64,000 bases of DNA from Ferruginibacter sp. (GTDB lineage Bacteria; Bacteroidota; Bacteroidia; Chitinophagales; Chitinophagaceae): positions 124,001-188,000 of the forward strand of contig JAHBTN010000002.1 in the NCBI GenBank assembly GCA_019638575.1. Reading direction: 5' to 3'. The notes under the pieces were generated by a model. The model saw only the letters and a list, made by a program, of their open reading frames with translations. It did no database searches and was not told the origin of the DNA. The position numbers were made by a program, and so were the translations under genes. Positions 18,211 through 26,797 of the stretch are shown piece after piece (positions within the stretch are counted from its first letter, which is position 1; every line of letters begins with the position of its first letter).

Positions 18211-18774
18211 ATGAAACTTTTAACTATCATCATCGCAGCACTCTGCTTTTCGGTGTCATCAGTACAGGCACAGGTTAAATACCCTGCAATAGATAAATCA
18301 AACCTGGACATGGCATATTATCCCCCCATGTACCCTTTACTTAAAATACAAGGCAAAGCCAAAGACCCCTTAATAGCAAGAGTTATATACAGCAGGCCTC
18401 ATAAAAACGGCAGGGTTATTTTTGGTAACCTGGTAGAGTATGGAAAAGTATGGCGCCTGGGAGCAAACGAAGCTACCGAAATAGAATTTTTTACCGATGT
18501 AAAAATTGGCGACACTAAAATTAAAAAAGGCCGTTATACTTTATATGCTATTCCCGGCGAAACAGAATGGACTATTATTGTTAATAAAGAAACAGATATT
18601 TGGGGATCGTTTAAGTATGATGAAAAAAGTGATGTAGTGCGTATAAACCTGCCTGTGCAAAAGCTAACAGAAACAAAAGAAGATTTCTCGATGGTTTTTG
18701 AAAAAACAGGTACAGGCGCTAATCTTAATATGGCATGGGAAGATGTACAAATTAGTTTACCAATAGTATTTTAA
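18211..18774 (+). CDS. DUF2911 domain secreted protein, copy 1
   Basis: About 187 residues with a signal peptide (MKLLTIIIAALCFSVSSVQAQ). The rest is one DUF2911 domain: DMAYYPPMYP, ARVIYSRPHKNGRVIFGN, WRLGANEATEIEFF, and KKGRYTLYAIPGETEWTIIVN. The ATG at 18211 is chosen because the signal peptide begins there; an upstream in-frame start at 18148 would fuse an unlikely leader and overlap the previous gene. Function is unknown; the domain is common in exported Bacteroidota proteins. A paralogue follows 9 bp later. Confidence 0.88.
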   Translation: MKLLTIIIAALCFSVSSVQAQVKYPAIDKSNLDMAYYPPMYPLLKIQGKAKDPLIARVIYSRPHKNGRVIFGNLVEYGKVWRLGANEATEIEFFTDVKIGDTKIKKGRYTLYAIPGETEWTIIVNKETDIWGSFKYDEKSDVVRINLPVQKLTETKEDFSMVFEKTGTGANLNMAWEDVQISLPIVF

Positions 18775-18783
18775 CTTTAAAGT

Positions 18784-19434
18784 ATGCCCTTAAAAAAGCC
18801 AATATCATTGTTATCATTAATTATTACAGTTAGTTTTTTTGTTTGTTGCACTCAACAGGCAAATAAACCTGTTGAGATTAATTCACAAAACCGTATACCG
18901 GTATCGGTTAAAGACAGTTTGTTGCTATCTATTGATAAATCACCAATGGATATGATTTATTTTCCGGTTGAATATCCAAAGCAAAAAATGATAACACCCG
19001 ATATGCCCGAGCCGGTTGCCAGGGTTATCTATAGCCGGCCACAAATAAATGGCAGGCTTATTTTTGGCGATACCTCTGTTACACAAAATGTAATACAGTA
19101 TTACGGACACGACTGGCGGCTGGGCGCCAATGAAGCTACCGAGATTGAGTTTTTTAAACCTGTAATCATTAATGGCAACAAAGTTGCGGCTGGCAGGTAT
19201 ATTATGTACTGTATACCCTATCATGATAAGTGGAAAATAATATTTAATAAAAACCTTTATAGCTGGGGCTTACATATTGATAAATCGAAAGACCTTTTCC
19301 AGACTGAGCTTCCTACAATCAATAACAATGTGTTGATAGAATATTTCACTATGCAATTTCAAAAGGCAGATTATGGCTGTAACCTGGTGATGGCCTGGGG
19401 AAATTATAAAGTAATACTACCTGTTAATTTTTAG
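18784..19434 (+). CDS. DUF2911 domain lipoprotein, copy 2
   Basis: A 216-residue paralogue of the preceding gene. It has a lipoprotein signal peptide (FFVCCTQQ, lipid Cys about 22) and the DUF2911 signatures DMIYFPVEYPKQK, ARVIYSRPQINGRLIFGD, WRLGANEATEIEFF and AGRYIMYCIPYHDKWKIIFN. The two tandem genes are probably one operon, placing a soluble periplasmic form beside a membrane-anchored one. Function unknown. Confidence 0.87.
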   Translation: MPLKKPISLLSLIITVSFFVCCTQQANKPVEINSQNRIPVSVKDSLLLSIDKSPMDMIYFPVEYPKQKMITPDMPEPVARVIYSRPQINGRLIFGDTSVTQNVIQYYGHDWRLGANEATEIEFFKPVIINGNKVAAGRYIMYCIPYHDKWKIIFNKNLYSWGLHIDKSKDLFQTELPTINNNVLIEYFTMQFQKADYGCNLVMAWGNYKVILPVNF

Positions 19435-19461
19435 TAGCATCCATTTACAGAAATTTATATC

Positions 19462-21330
19462 ATGAGTGCAATAGCCGGAATCATTTTAAAGGCATCTAAC
19501 AGTTATGCTAACTGGCATGTTAAGCAGATGATAAAAGCTATTGCACACCGTGGGCACTATGACGAAAATTATTGGAGTAATTATAAAAACACTGTTCACT
19601 TTGGCCAACGCCAACTTGCAGTTATACCTCAAAATACAAATGGCACCCACCAAACTTATAATAACAACCGTTACCAATTAGTGTGCGATGGAGAAATTTA
19701 CAACTACATTGAAATAAAATCGTTTTTACAAAACAAGGGATTTAAATTTTACACACAAAACCATGCGGAAGTAATTCTTGCTGCCTACGAATTCTGGAAA
19801 GAAAGATGCCTGCAACATTTTGATGGTGTTTTTTCTTTTGCCATTTGGGATGAAAAAGATGAAACGCTTTTTGCAGCAAGAGACCGCTTTGGCCAAAAAC
19901 CGTTTTATTATTATGAAGATGAGGAGCATTTTGTTTTCGGCAGCGAAATGAAAGCCTTGTGGGCAATTGGTGTTGATAAGATTATCGATAAGAAAATGTT
20001 GTTTAATTATATCACCCTGGGCCATGTTCAAAATTGTATTGATAAAGAGCAAACTTTTTTTGAAGGGGTTTATTCGCTGCCGCCATCACATCATCTTACT
20101 TACAAACCGGCATCTGATAAAGTTTCAAAAATAAACCGTTACTGGAGCATCAACAAAGAATTAAAAATTGATATTGGCATTGCAGATGCCATCGATAAAT
20201 TTACAGAACTCTTCAGCAAATCTGTAACAAGGCAATACCGTACCGGGGCTGTTGCAGGCGCCTGTTTAAGCGGCGGGCTTGATAGTTGCAGCATAGCAGC
20301 CATTTTGCACGATGCTGTAAAAAAAGATAGCAAAGGAAACCCTGTTTTAAAAACATTTACATCCGTTTTTCCGGGTTTTGAAAAAGACGAATCACCCTAT
20401 ATCGGGATTTTCAATAAAAGTTTTGCAACAGATAATTTACAGGTACACAGTACCGTAAATGACCTTATTGATGATTTTGAAAAACTATGTTTTCACCAGG
20501 AAGAACCATTCCCTTCCACCGGCATCTTTTCGCAATACAAGGTTTTTGAATCTGCAAAAAAGCAGGATGTAAAAATCCTGTTCGACGGGCATGGCGCCGA
20601 TGAGATACTGGCTGGTTACCCGGGCTATATTCACTGGTACCTGCAGGAAGTAATCAGCAGGCACAGGCTGGGATCTACCCGTAAAGAAAGGCTTGCATTT
20701 AAAAATAACGGGCAGCAATTCATTTGGGATTTTAAAAATTTTATGGCGGCTTTTTTACCATCGCATGCTGCCATGGGATTAGAAAAAAGGGAATACCTTA
20801 AAACCATTCATCACCCGTTTATAAGCCCCGAATTTTTACGGTTGATGAAAGGCAGGGAATGGGAAGGAATACACAAACCCATTGTTACCAAACTAAACGA
20901 CATACTTTATTTCAGCACTTGCGAAATGGGGCTTGAACAGTTGTTACGGTTTACCGACCGTAACAGCATGGCCCATGGCATACAGGCCCGCTTGCCTTTC
21001 CTAAACCATGAGTTGGTGGAATTCATTTTCTCTTTACCATCACCATACAAAATGCACGAGGGCTGGACAAAATTTTTGCTTCGCAAAGCCATGGATAAAA
21101 AACTGCCCGATGAAATCGTGTGGAGAAAAGATAAAGTGGGTTTTGATACACCGCAAATAAACTGGATGCAAGACAGCAGGCTGCAGGAATACATCCATGC
21201 ATCAAAACAAAAACTGGTAACCTTTGGTATCCTTTCAAAAAAAATACTCGATAATAAAGTGGTGGCATTACCTGTAACATCCCGTAACAATTACGATTGG
21301 CGGTATTTATGTGCTGCACAAATTATTTAA
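19462..21330 (+). CDS. Asparagine synthetase-like amidotransferase lacking Cys2
   Basis: A 622-residue AsnB-type protein. The N-terminal class II glutaminase-like domain (about 1-190) keeps VCDGEIYNYIEI, but the protein starts MSAIAGI, so the N-terminal nucleophile Cys of the normal MCGIAG start is replaced by Ser. The C-terminal synthetase domain has the PP-loop SGGLDS (270-275), DGHGADEILAGYPGY and RLPFLNHELVEF, so ATP binding and adenylation look intact. It may be ammonia-dependent or act on another carboxylate. The frame has no alternative start giving Cys at position 2. It stands 27 bp after a DUF2911 gene. Confidence 0.86.
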   Translation: MSAIAGIILKASNSYANWHVKQMIKAIAHRGHYDENYWSNYKNTVHFGQRQLAVIPQNTNGTHQTYNNNRYQLVCDGEIYNYIEIKSFLQNKGFKFYTQNHAEVILAAYEFWKERCLQHFDGVFSFAIWDEKDETLFAARDRFGQKPFYYYEDEEHFVFGSEMKALWAIGVDKIIDKKMLFNYITLGHVQNCIDKEQTFFEGVYSLPPSHHLTYKPASDKVSKINRYWSINKELKIDIGIADAIDKFTELFSKSVTRQYRTGAVAGACLSGGLDSCSIAAILHDAVKKDSKGNPVLKTFTSVFPGFEKDESPYIGIFNKSFATDNLQVHSTVNDLIDDFEKLCFHQEEPFPSTGIFSQYKVFESAKKQDVKILFDGHGADEILAGYPGYIHWYLQEVISRHRLGSTRKERLAFKNNGQQFIWDFKNFMAAFLPSHAAMGLEKREYLKTIHHPFISPEFLRLMKGREWEGIHKPIVTKLNDILYFSTCEMGLEQLLRFTDRNSMAHGIQARLPFLNHELVEFIFSLPSPYKMHEGWTKFLLRKAMDKKLPDEIVWRKDKVGFDTPQINWMQDSRLQEYIHASKQKLVTFGILSKKILDNKVVALPVTSRNNYDWRYLCAAQII

Positions 21331-21369
21331 TGCATAGTTTTTTACTGCATTGTTTAATTTTTATTTCCT

Positions 21370-21377
21370 CACCTTTG
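21370..21377 (+). promoter_or_regulatory. Candidate -7 element for the trans-sulfuration gene
   Basis: CACCTTTG matches the Bacteroidota -7 consensus TAnnTTTG at seven of eight effective positions, 35 bp upstream of the ATG at 21413. An ATTG about 17 bp upstream could serve as the -33 element. Confidence 0.35.
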
Positions 21378-21412
21378 CATCATTATTCTTTTCAAAAAAA
21401 AATAATTTTAAA

Positions 21413-22552
21413 ATGAAGCTTGCTACAAAATTTATACATGCCGGCGCTGAACCCGATCCGGGCACAGGCGCTATTATGACTCCTATTTTTCAAACCAGCA
21501 CATACGTACAGGAAGCGCCTGGCAAAAACAAAGGTTATGAATATGCCCGCAGCCAAAACCCCACCCGTAAAGCTTTAGAAGATGCCTATGCAATTATTGA
21601 AAATGCAAAATATGGTTTAGCGTTCGGCAGTGGTGTGGCAGCAACCGATGCTGTGATAAAATTACTTAACCCCGGCGATGAAGTAATAGCCGCAAACGAT
21701 ATGTATGGAGGCAGCTACCGCCTGTTTTCAAAAGTATGGGAACGTTACGGTATTAAATTTATATATACCGATACCACAAATGCAATGAATGTTAAAGCTG
21801 CACTTACAAACAATACAAAATTAATTTGGCTCGAGACTCCTACAAATCCATTAATGAATATCAGCGATATTGCTGCTATTGCAGCCATATCAAAAGCTGC
21901 CAATGTATTGCTATGTGTTGACAATACTTTTGCGTCGCCGTATTTACAAAACCCGCTTGACCTTGGCGCCGATATAGTGATGCACTCTGCCACAAAATAT
22001 TTAAGCGGCCATAGCGATGTAATACAAGGCGCCTTGATGATGAATGATAAAGAATTAAGGGAAAAATTATACTTCATACAAAAGAGTTGCGGTGCTGTAC
22101 CCGGGCCCATGGATTGCTTTTTAATTTTAAGAGGCATAAAAACATTGCATGTGCGCATGAAACAACATTGCGAAAACGGGGAAAAAATTGCTCACTGGTT
22201 ACGCAATCATAATAAAGTTGGCAAAGTTTACTGGCCGGGATTTACCGATAATGCCGGTTATGCAGTTGCCAGTAAACAAATGCATGGTTTTGGAGGCATG
22301 TTAAGTTTTGAATTAAAAGACAATAGTATTGAAGCAGCTAACAAAGTGCTTTCATCTACACATTTATTTTCGCTGGCCGAAAGTTTGGGTGGCGTAGAAT
22401 CGCTCATTAACCACCCCGCAAGTATGACACATGCAAGCATACCACGTGAAGAACGGATTAAAAACGGGCTGGGCGATGGACTGATAAGACTGAGTGTGGG
22501 CATTGAAGATGCAGATGATTTAATTGAAGACTTAAACAATGCAATAGGATAA
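21413..22552 (+). CDS. Cystathionine gamma-synthase/lyase family PLP enzyme
   Basis: A 379-residue fold-type I PLP enzyme of the Cys/Met metabolism family. Marks are KFIHAGAEPDPGTGAIMTPI, YEYARSQNPTRKALE, the cofactor lysine in HSATKYLSGHSDV (Lys195), and SLGGVESLINHPASMTHASI. It could act as cystathionine gamma-synthase, gamma-lyase or beta-lyase; sequence alone does not settle this, though lyase/synthase members with the MTHASI ending are common. I use the ATG at 21413, after a TTTG-like promoter, rather than the longer frame from 21350. Confidence 0.92.
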   Translation: MKLATKFIHAGAEPDPGTGAIMTPIFQTSTYVQEAPGKNKGYEYARSQNPTRKALEDAYAIIENAKYGLAFGSGVAATDAVIKLLNPGDEVIAANDMYGGSYRLFSKVWERYGIKFIYTDTTNAMNVKAALTNNTKLIWLETPTNPLMNISDIAAIAAISKAANVLLCVDNTFASPYLQNPLDLGADIVMHSATKYLSGHSDVIQGALMMNDKELREKLYFIQKSCGAVPGPMDCFLILRGIKTLHVRMKQHCENGEKIAHWLRNHNKVGKVYWPGFTDNAGYAVASKQMHGFGGMLSFELKDNSIEAANKVLSSTHLFSLAESLGGVESLINHPASMTHASIPREERIKNGLGDGLIRLSVGIEDADDLIEDLNNAIG

Positions 22553-22561
22553 TAAATTAAG

Positions 22562-23650
22562 ATGAAAAAAAAGCCAACGATATTTTTTCTTGTAACCTGT
22601 TTGCTATTTGTTTCTGTAGCAATTAAAGCGCAGCAAATTACAGGCGATATAAAAACCTTTATACAGCAAACTATTGACAGCGCTTATCAAAAAGAAAAAG
22701 TACCGGGCATATTTGTGGCAATTTTAAATGATGCAAATCGCAATTATTTCAGTACAGGTTTTGCTAATCCTGACACTGAAAAAAAATTTGACTCCACAAC
22801 GGTTTTTGAAATAGGAAGCATTACCAAAACTTTTACTGCTTATATTTTGATGGCTGTATTAAACGAAAAAAATATTCCAGATACTGCATCCATCATCAAC
22901 TACCTGCCCGATTCAGTACAAAAAAATAAAAACCTGCAAGGCATCAGTTTTTTAAGTTTAATGAATCATACATCGGGCCTGCCACGCCTTCCTAATAATT
23001 TGAAAATAAAAAATGTAAGGCAGCCTTATGAAAATTATTCAGAGAATGACCTGTATGCCTATTTAAAAACCTGTATACCAAAACCAGATGGAAAAAGCAA
23101 TTACTCAAACCTGGGCGCAGGGCTGGGTGGTGTTTTAGCAGAGCGTATAGCCGGTATAACTTATGCCCAACTTTTAGATAAATATATTTTTCTCCCTTTT
23201 AAAATGGTTACAGAAGCTAATTCTGTTGCAAGCTCAAACAATAACAGCCAGGGATATTATGCCAAAGATGATAAAACCCCCTTTTGGAATATGAATGTGC
23301 TGGCGCCTGCCGGCGGCTTAAAATGTTCGGGCAGCGAAATGCTAAGCTACCTGCAAAATCTTTGCTTTCCGCAAACAGCAATTTCAAAACAAATCATTGA
23401 TGAACTAACCACACAAACTGTTAGTATAAATAATAATATTGCTGTAGGTAGAGGCTGGCATATTTTACTTAAAAAAGATGAACAACCGGTTTATTGGCAC
23501 AATGGCGGCACGTATGGCTTTTCTACTTTTTGTGCTTTTGTAAAAGATAGCAGTAAGGCTGTAATGGTAGTAATTAACCAAACCGGTAAAAATGCCATTA
23601 GCGACTTAATGGGTATCACTATCCTTAAAAGAATGTTGAGTGAAAAATGA
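22562..23650 (+). CDS. Serine hydrolase, beta-lactamase (class C/PBP4-like) family
   Basis: A 362-residue secreted protein with a signal peptide (FFLVTCLLFVSVAIKAQ). Active-site motifs are SITK (Ser86, Lys89), the Tyr-Ser-Asn triad at 181-183 (NYSNLG), and HNGG at 313-316 in place of KTG, the usual set for AmpC-like carboxypeptidases, esterases and beta-lactamases. Substrate is not predictable; peptidoglycan peptides or esters are possible. It starts 9 bp after the PLP enzyme, and its end overlaps the next gene by 11 bases. Confidence 0.88.
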   Translation: MKKKPTIFFLVTCLLFVSVAIKAQQITGDIKTFIQQTIDSAYQKEKVPGIFVAILNDANRNYFSTGFANPDTEKKFDSTTVFEIGSITKTFTAYILMAVLNEKNIPDTASIINYLPDSVQKNKNLQGISFLSLMNHTSGLPRLPNNLKIKNVRQPYENYSENDLYAYLKTCIPKPDGKSNYSNLGAGLGGVLAERIAGITYAQLLDKYIFLPFKMVTEANSVASSNNNSQGYYAKDDKTPFWNMNVLAPAGGLKCSGSEMLSYLQNLCFPQTAISKQIIDELTTQTVSINNNIAVGRGWHILLKKDEQPVYWHNGGTYGFSTFCAFVKDSSKAVMVVINQTGKNAISDLMGITILKRMLSEK

Positions 23651-24428
23651 TTACACTTCATTAAAAGTATTTCTTGATAAAAAGGTTGAACAATATAACA
23701 ACCCATCATTCATTCATACCGACCCAATTTCTATTCCGCATCTTTTTACTAAAAAACAAGACAGGGAAATAGCCGGTTTTTTTGCTGCCGTCTTCTCGTG
23801 GGGAAACCGCAGCACCATCATCAATAAATCAAAAGAGCTTTTGAAACTGATGGATGATGCCCCGTATGAATTTTGTGTAAATCATACCGATAATGATTTG
23901 AAAAAACTACTGGGTTTTAAACACCGTACTTTTAATGCAACAGATCTTTTGTATTTTATTTCGTTTTTTAAAATGCACTATTCAAATCATGCATCGCTCG
24001 AAACCGCTTTTACACTTTGGATGCATAAAGATGATGAAACCACAGAGAATGCATTAAAAGGTTTTTATCATTATTTTTTTTCTTTACCGCACATTCCGGA
24101 ACGAACAAAAAAACATATTGCATCTCCCCAAAAAAATTCAAGTTGCAAAAGGCTGAATATGTTTTTGCGCTGGATGGTACGTACAGATAATAAGGGAGTA
24201 GATTTTGGTACCTGGAAAAACATTTCCCCGGCACAGCTTATTTGCCCGCTTGATGTACATGTGCAAAGGGTTTCAAAACAATTGGGCATTTTACAAAATG
24301 AAAAGGCCAATTGGGCATCAGCGCTTGAATTAACAGCCTTTTTGCGTACCTTAAACAAAGCCGATCCCGTTATATATGACTATGCCTTATTTGGTACCGG
24401 TGTAATGGAAAACAAAAAAAGGTTTTAA
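23640..24428 (+). CDS. TIGR02757/DUF2400 family protein
   Basis: A 262-residue cytoplasmic protein of the conserved TIGR02757 family. Landmarks are EIAGFFAAVFSWGNRSTIIN, MFLRWMVRTD, GTWKNISPAQLICPLDVHVQRVSKQLGI, and a final TGVMENKKRF. The PLDVHVQRVS stretch resembles the PVDTHVxR loop of HhH-GPD DNA glycosylases, which suggests, as inference, a DNA repair-like fold. The start is GTG at 23640, inside the end of the previous gene, so translation is likely coupled. Confidence 0.83.
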   Translation: MKNDYTSLKVFLDKKVEQYNNPSFIHTDPISIPHLFTKKQDREIAGFFAAVFSWGNRSTIINKSKELLKLMDDAPYEFCVNHTDNDLKKLLGFKHRTFNATDLLYFISFFKMHYSNHASLETAFTLWMHKDDETTENALKGFYHYFFSLPHIPERTKKHIASPQKNSSCKRLNMFLRWMVRTDNKGVDFGTWKNISPAQLICPLDVHVQRVSKQLGILQNEKANWASALELTAFLRTLNKADPVIYDYALFGTGVMENKKRF

Positions 24429-24446
24429 TGCAGCAATGATTTTCAA

Positions 24447-24770
24447 ATGCAAAATGCAGAACTTATAAAGTTATTAAATGAAGAGTTGCCTGTTTGTATT
24501 GCAGCAAACGAATCATGGCAGCAAATACAGCAGCAGTTGGCAAAGTATATCAATACATTGTTGCAAAATGATTTCAACAGGCTTGTTACCTACTTGTACC
24601 GCATTGATGTAAGTGAACAAAAATTAAAAACCCTGTTGCAGCAAAATACTGGTAAAAATGCAGGGGATGTCATTGCAGACCTCATCATTGAAAGGCAATT
24701 ACAGAAAATAAAAACACGCCGGCAATATAACCAAGGCCAGCATAGTTTTGATGATGAAGAAAAATGGTAA
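24447..24770 (+). CDS. Conserved hypothetical protein
   Basis: A 107-residue, soluble, mostly helical protein rich in Gln and Leu (QQIQQQLAKYINTLLQ), with a charged C-terminus (DDEEKW). I do not recognise the family with certainty; small proteins of this kind follow TIGR02757-type genes in related genomes as far as I recall. It lies 18 bp after the preceding gene and ends 6 bp from a convergent gene. Confidence 0.65.
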   Translation: MQNAELIKLLNEELPVCIAANESWQQIQQQLAKYINTLLQNDFNRLVTYLYRIDVSEQKLKTLLQQNTGKNAGDVIADLIIERQLQKIKTRRQYNQGQHSFDDEEKW

Positions 24771-24776
24771 GCTGAT

Positions 24777-25484
24777 TTAGAGTTCCTGCAGTTCTTTTTT
24801 GGAAACTTTTTTACTAAACATTAGTTCCTGTACTTTTTCTTTGTCTTCTTTTTCTTTGTCCAGGTCGAACATGGTGCCAAATACATGATCCCATAAAGTT
24901 GAGCTTACGCCAAAACCCAGTTCGGTTTTTTTGTAATGATGCAGGTGGTGGTTGCGCCATAAAGGTTTCATCCATTTAAAAGGCGGGTTCCATGCATGAA
25001 TGGCATAGTGCATGCTGCCGTAAATAAGGTAGCCGATGATAAAGCCCGGAAAAAAAGCAAAAACATAATGGCTTACCCCAAACAGGTAGCCAATAAAATA
25101 CAAAACGCTAAAAATTACCGATGCAATAATGATGCTGGGTACAGGAGGCATAAACAGCCGTTGTTTATCACGGGGATACTCGTGGTGGTTGCCATGAATA
25201 ACATATACAATACGTGTAGCCATCTTGCTTTCGGTTACAAAATGAAATACAAACCGGTGAATCATATATTCAAAAAAAGTCCAGAAAAACACACCGGCTA
25301 AAAAAATCAATGAAATTTTTAGCGGGCTCATCCCAAAATGAGCATTGCCATAATACATTATAAATCCCAGGATAGGAATATACATGCCCCAAATTACCAG
25401 GGGATGTGTTTTTGTAAGGTATTCCAGGTATTTGTTTTTAAAAATCTGCGCCTGCCCTTTGTTATGGATTTTTTCGAATTTCAT
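24777..25484 (-). CDS. Fatty acid hydroxylase (sterol desaturase superfamily)
   Basis: A 235-residue membrane di-iron enzyme. The histidine clusters are in place: HRFVFH (76-81), HGNHH (97-101), HYAIH, and HHLHHYKK, with four hydrophobic segments between them. The size and the FEYMIHRFVFH start match the catalytic part of FA2H/Scs7-type fatty acid 2-hydroxylases without a cytochrome b5 domain. A role in hydroxylating the acyl chain of sphingolipids, known in this phylum, is inference. It is monocistronic and convergent with the gene to its left. Confidence 0.87.
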   Translation of the reverse strand: MKFEKIHNKGQAQIFKNKYLEYLTKTHPLVIWGMYIPILGFIMYYGNAHFGMSPLKISLIFLAGVFFWTFFEYMIHRFVFHFVTESKMATRIVYVIHGNHHEYPRDKQRLFMPPVPSIIIASVIFSVLYFIGYLFGVSHYVFAFFPGFIIGYLIYGSMHYAIHAWNPPFKWMKPLWRNHHLHHYKKTELGFGVSSTLWDHVFGTMFDLDKEKEDKEKVQELMFSKKVSKKELQEL

Positions 25485-25502
25485 AAAAGCTATAGTTCAC
25501 TG

Positions 25503-25510
25503 CAAAAATA
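25503..25510 (-). promoter_or_regulatory. Candidate -7 element for the fatty acid hydroxylase gene
   Basis: On the minus strand the sequence reads TATTTTTG, an exact match to TAnnTTTG, 18 bp upstream of the start at 25484. No clear -33 TTTG was found at the usual spacing. Confidence 0.4.
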
Positions 25511-25555
25511 ATTAAACTTCATTAATTGCCGCCCTGTTCCTCAGTTTTTAATAGT

Positions 25556-25563
25556 TAAATTTG
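25556..25563 (+). promoter_or_regulatory. Candidate -7 element for the FAH-family gene
   Basis: TAAATTTG matches TAnnTTTG exactly, about 85 bp upstream of the ATG at 25649. A -33 element at the expected spacing is not obvious. Confidence 0.35.
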
Positions 25564-25648
25564 CACAATTAATGAATAAAAAATATTCGGCTTATTAATG
25601 TTCATGAAATAAAACAACATATATATTTTAAATCGAAAAAAACAATAA

Positions 25649-26656
25649 ATGAAATTAGTTACTTATTTGCACGAAGGGCACGATAGACTGGGAATAGTTG
25701 TTGATGGCAATATTTATGCCATGGATGCTTTGCACAATGATTTACCCAATACCATGGCCATGTTATTAAATTTTTGGGATGAGTTTATACCTATGGCAAA
25801 AATAGTTGAACAAAAAATAAAAGATGGATTGGTAAGGAATGTACTGGGAACGCCTATTACTGATGCAAAAGTTTTTGCTCCTGTGCCACACCCCACCAGT
25901 TGCAGGGATGGCTATGCTTTTCGACAGCATGTGGCTGCAGCCAGGCGAAACCGTAAGGTAGATATGATACCTGAATTTGACCAATACCCTATTTTTTATT
26001 TCACCAATCATAACAGTATACAAGGCCCCGGCGAAATTGTTTGCATGCCCGATCATTTTCAAAAACTTGATTTTGAATTGGAGGCTTCTATCGTAATATG
26101 CAAGCCCGGCCGCAATATTAAAGCTGCCGAAGCCGATGAATATATTGGCGGGCTAATGATTATGAACGATATAAGTGCAAGAACATTGCAGATGGAAGAA
26201 ATGAAACTGAACCTGGGCCCGGCAAAAGGAAAAGATTTTTCTACGGTGATAGGCCCCATGCTGGTTACCCTGGATGAACTGCAACAATACGAAGTGCCAT
26301 GCAAAGAAAACCATACCGGTAAAACATGGAATTTAGGAATGAAATGCTGGGTTAACGGTAAACAGGTTAGCGAAGGCAACCTGGCTGATATGGATTGGAC
26401 CTTTGCTGAAATAATTGAGCGTTGCAGTTATGGTGTTGAACTGTTGCCCGGCGATGTAATTGGCAGCGGCACTGTAGGCACAGGCTGTTTTTTAGAGCTT
26501 AACGGAACAGGCGCATTAAACAACCCCGATTTTGTGCCTCAATGGCTACAGGATGGCGATGTGGTTGAAATGGAAATTGACGGGTTGGGTAAACTGAGCA
26601 ATACCATTGTAAAAGATGAAAGTGATTTTTCTATTTTAGGGTTAAAGAAGTTTTAA
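25649..26656 (+). CDS. Fumarylacetoacetate hydrolase (FAH) family protein
   Basis: A 335-residue member of the FAH family, metal-dependent hydrolases and isomerases that cleave or isomerise 2,4-diketo or dienoate acids. The metal ligands are visible in DFELEASIV (Glu143, Glu145) and IMNDISAR (Asp174), and GDVIGSGTVGTGCFLE is the usual C-terminal signature. The adjacent flavin reductase gene (after the GxxExxY cassette) suggests a role in aromatic or tyrosine breakdown, but no dioxygenase is in view. The stop codon at 26654-26656 abuts the first CCGCAGAG repeat. Confidence 0.88.
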   Translation: MKLVTYLHEGHDRLGIVVDGNIYAMDALHNDLPNTMAMLLNFWDEFIPMAKIVEQKIKDGLVRNVLGTPITDAKVFAPVPHPTSCRDGYAFRQHVAAARRNRKVDMIPEFDQYPIFYFTNHNSIQGPGEIVCMPDHFQKLDFELEASIVICKPGRNIKAAEADEYIGGLMIMNDISARTLQMEEMKLNLGPAKGKDFSTVIGPMLVTLDELQQYEVPCKENHTGKTWNLGMKCWVNGKQVSEGNLADMDWTFAEIIERCSYGVELLPGDVIGSGTVGTGCFLELNGTGALNNPDFVPQWLQDGDVVEMEIDGLGKLSNTIVKDESDFSILGLKKF

Positions 26657-26680
26657 CCGCAGAGACGGGGAGACGCAGAG
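26657..26680 (+). repeat. CCGCAGAG repeat, copy 1 (outer left arm)
   Basis: Begins directly after the TAA of the FAH gene. Over 22 bases it is an inverted match (20 of 22) to 27301-27322, and a direct, diverged match to the copies at 26771 and 26876. It is GC-rich compared with the flanks. Confidence 0.8.
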
Positions 26681-26692
26681 ATATTTTACTTG

Positions 26693-26770
26693 ATGACTAA
26701 AGAAAGATATAATGAACTTGACCTCGGGTTTTTTGAATCTGATTATGAATTTGTATTAAAAAAGATTTAA
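26693..26770 (+). pseudogene. GxxExxY mini-ORF 1 (internally deleted copy)
   Basis: An open frame of 25 codons plus stop starting MTKERYNEL, identical to the first nine residues of the intact GxxExxY gene, then DLGFFESDYEFVLKKI. This aligns with LGPGLLESVYVYALLK of the intact gene after loss of about 15 residues, and keeps the family motif G-x-x-E-x-x-Y. The 42 bases at 26679-26720 are identical to 26898-26939. It is probably a truncated duplicate, not a functional nuclease-fold protein; whether it is translated is unknown. Confidence 0.6.
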
Positions 26771-26794
26771 CCGCAAAGGCGCTAAGACGCAAAG
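26771..26794 (+). repeat. CCGCAGAG repeat, copy 2
   Basis: Reads CCGCAAAGGCGCTAAGACGC then AAAG; one base different from copy 3 at 26876. It starts right after the stop codon of mini-ORF 1. Confidence 0.8.
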
Positions 26795-26797
26795 TAT

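Noticed and set aside
20907-21319. Antisense open frames of 98 and 127 codons across the asparagine synthetase-like gene
   Set aside because: They are composition shadows of a gene with strong family motifs on the plus strand.
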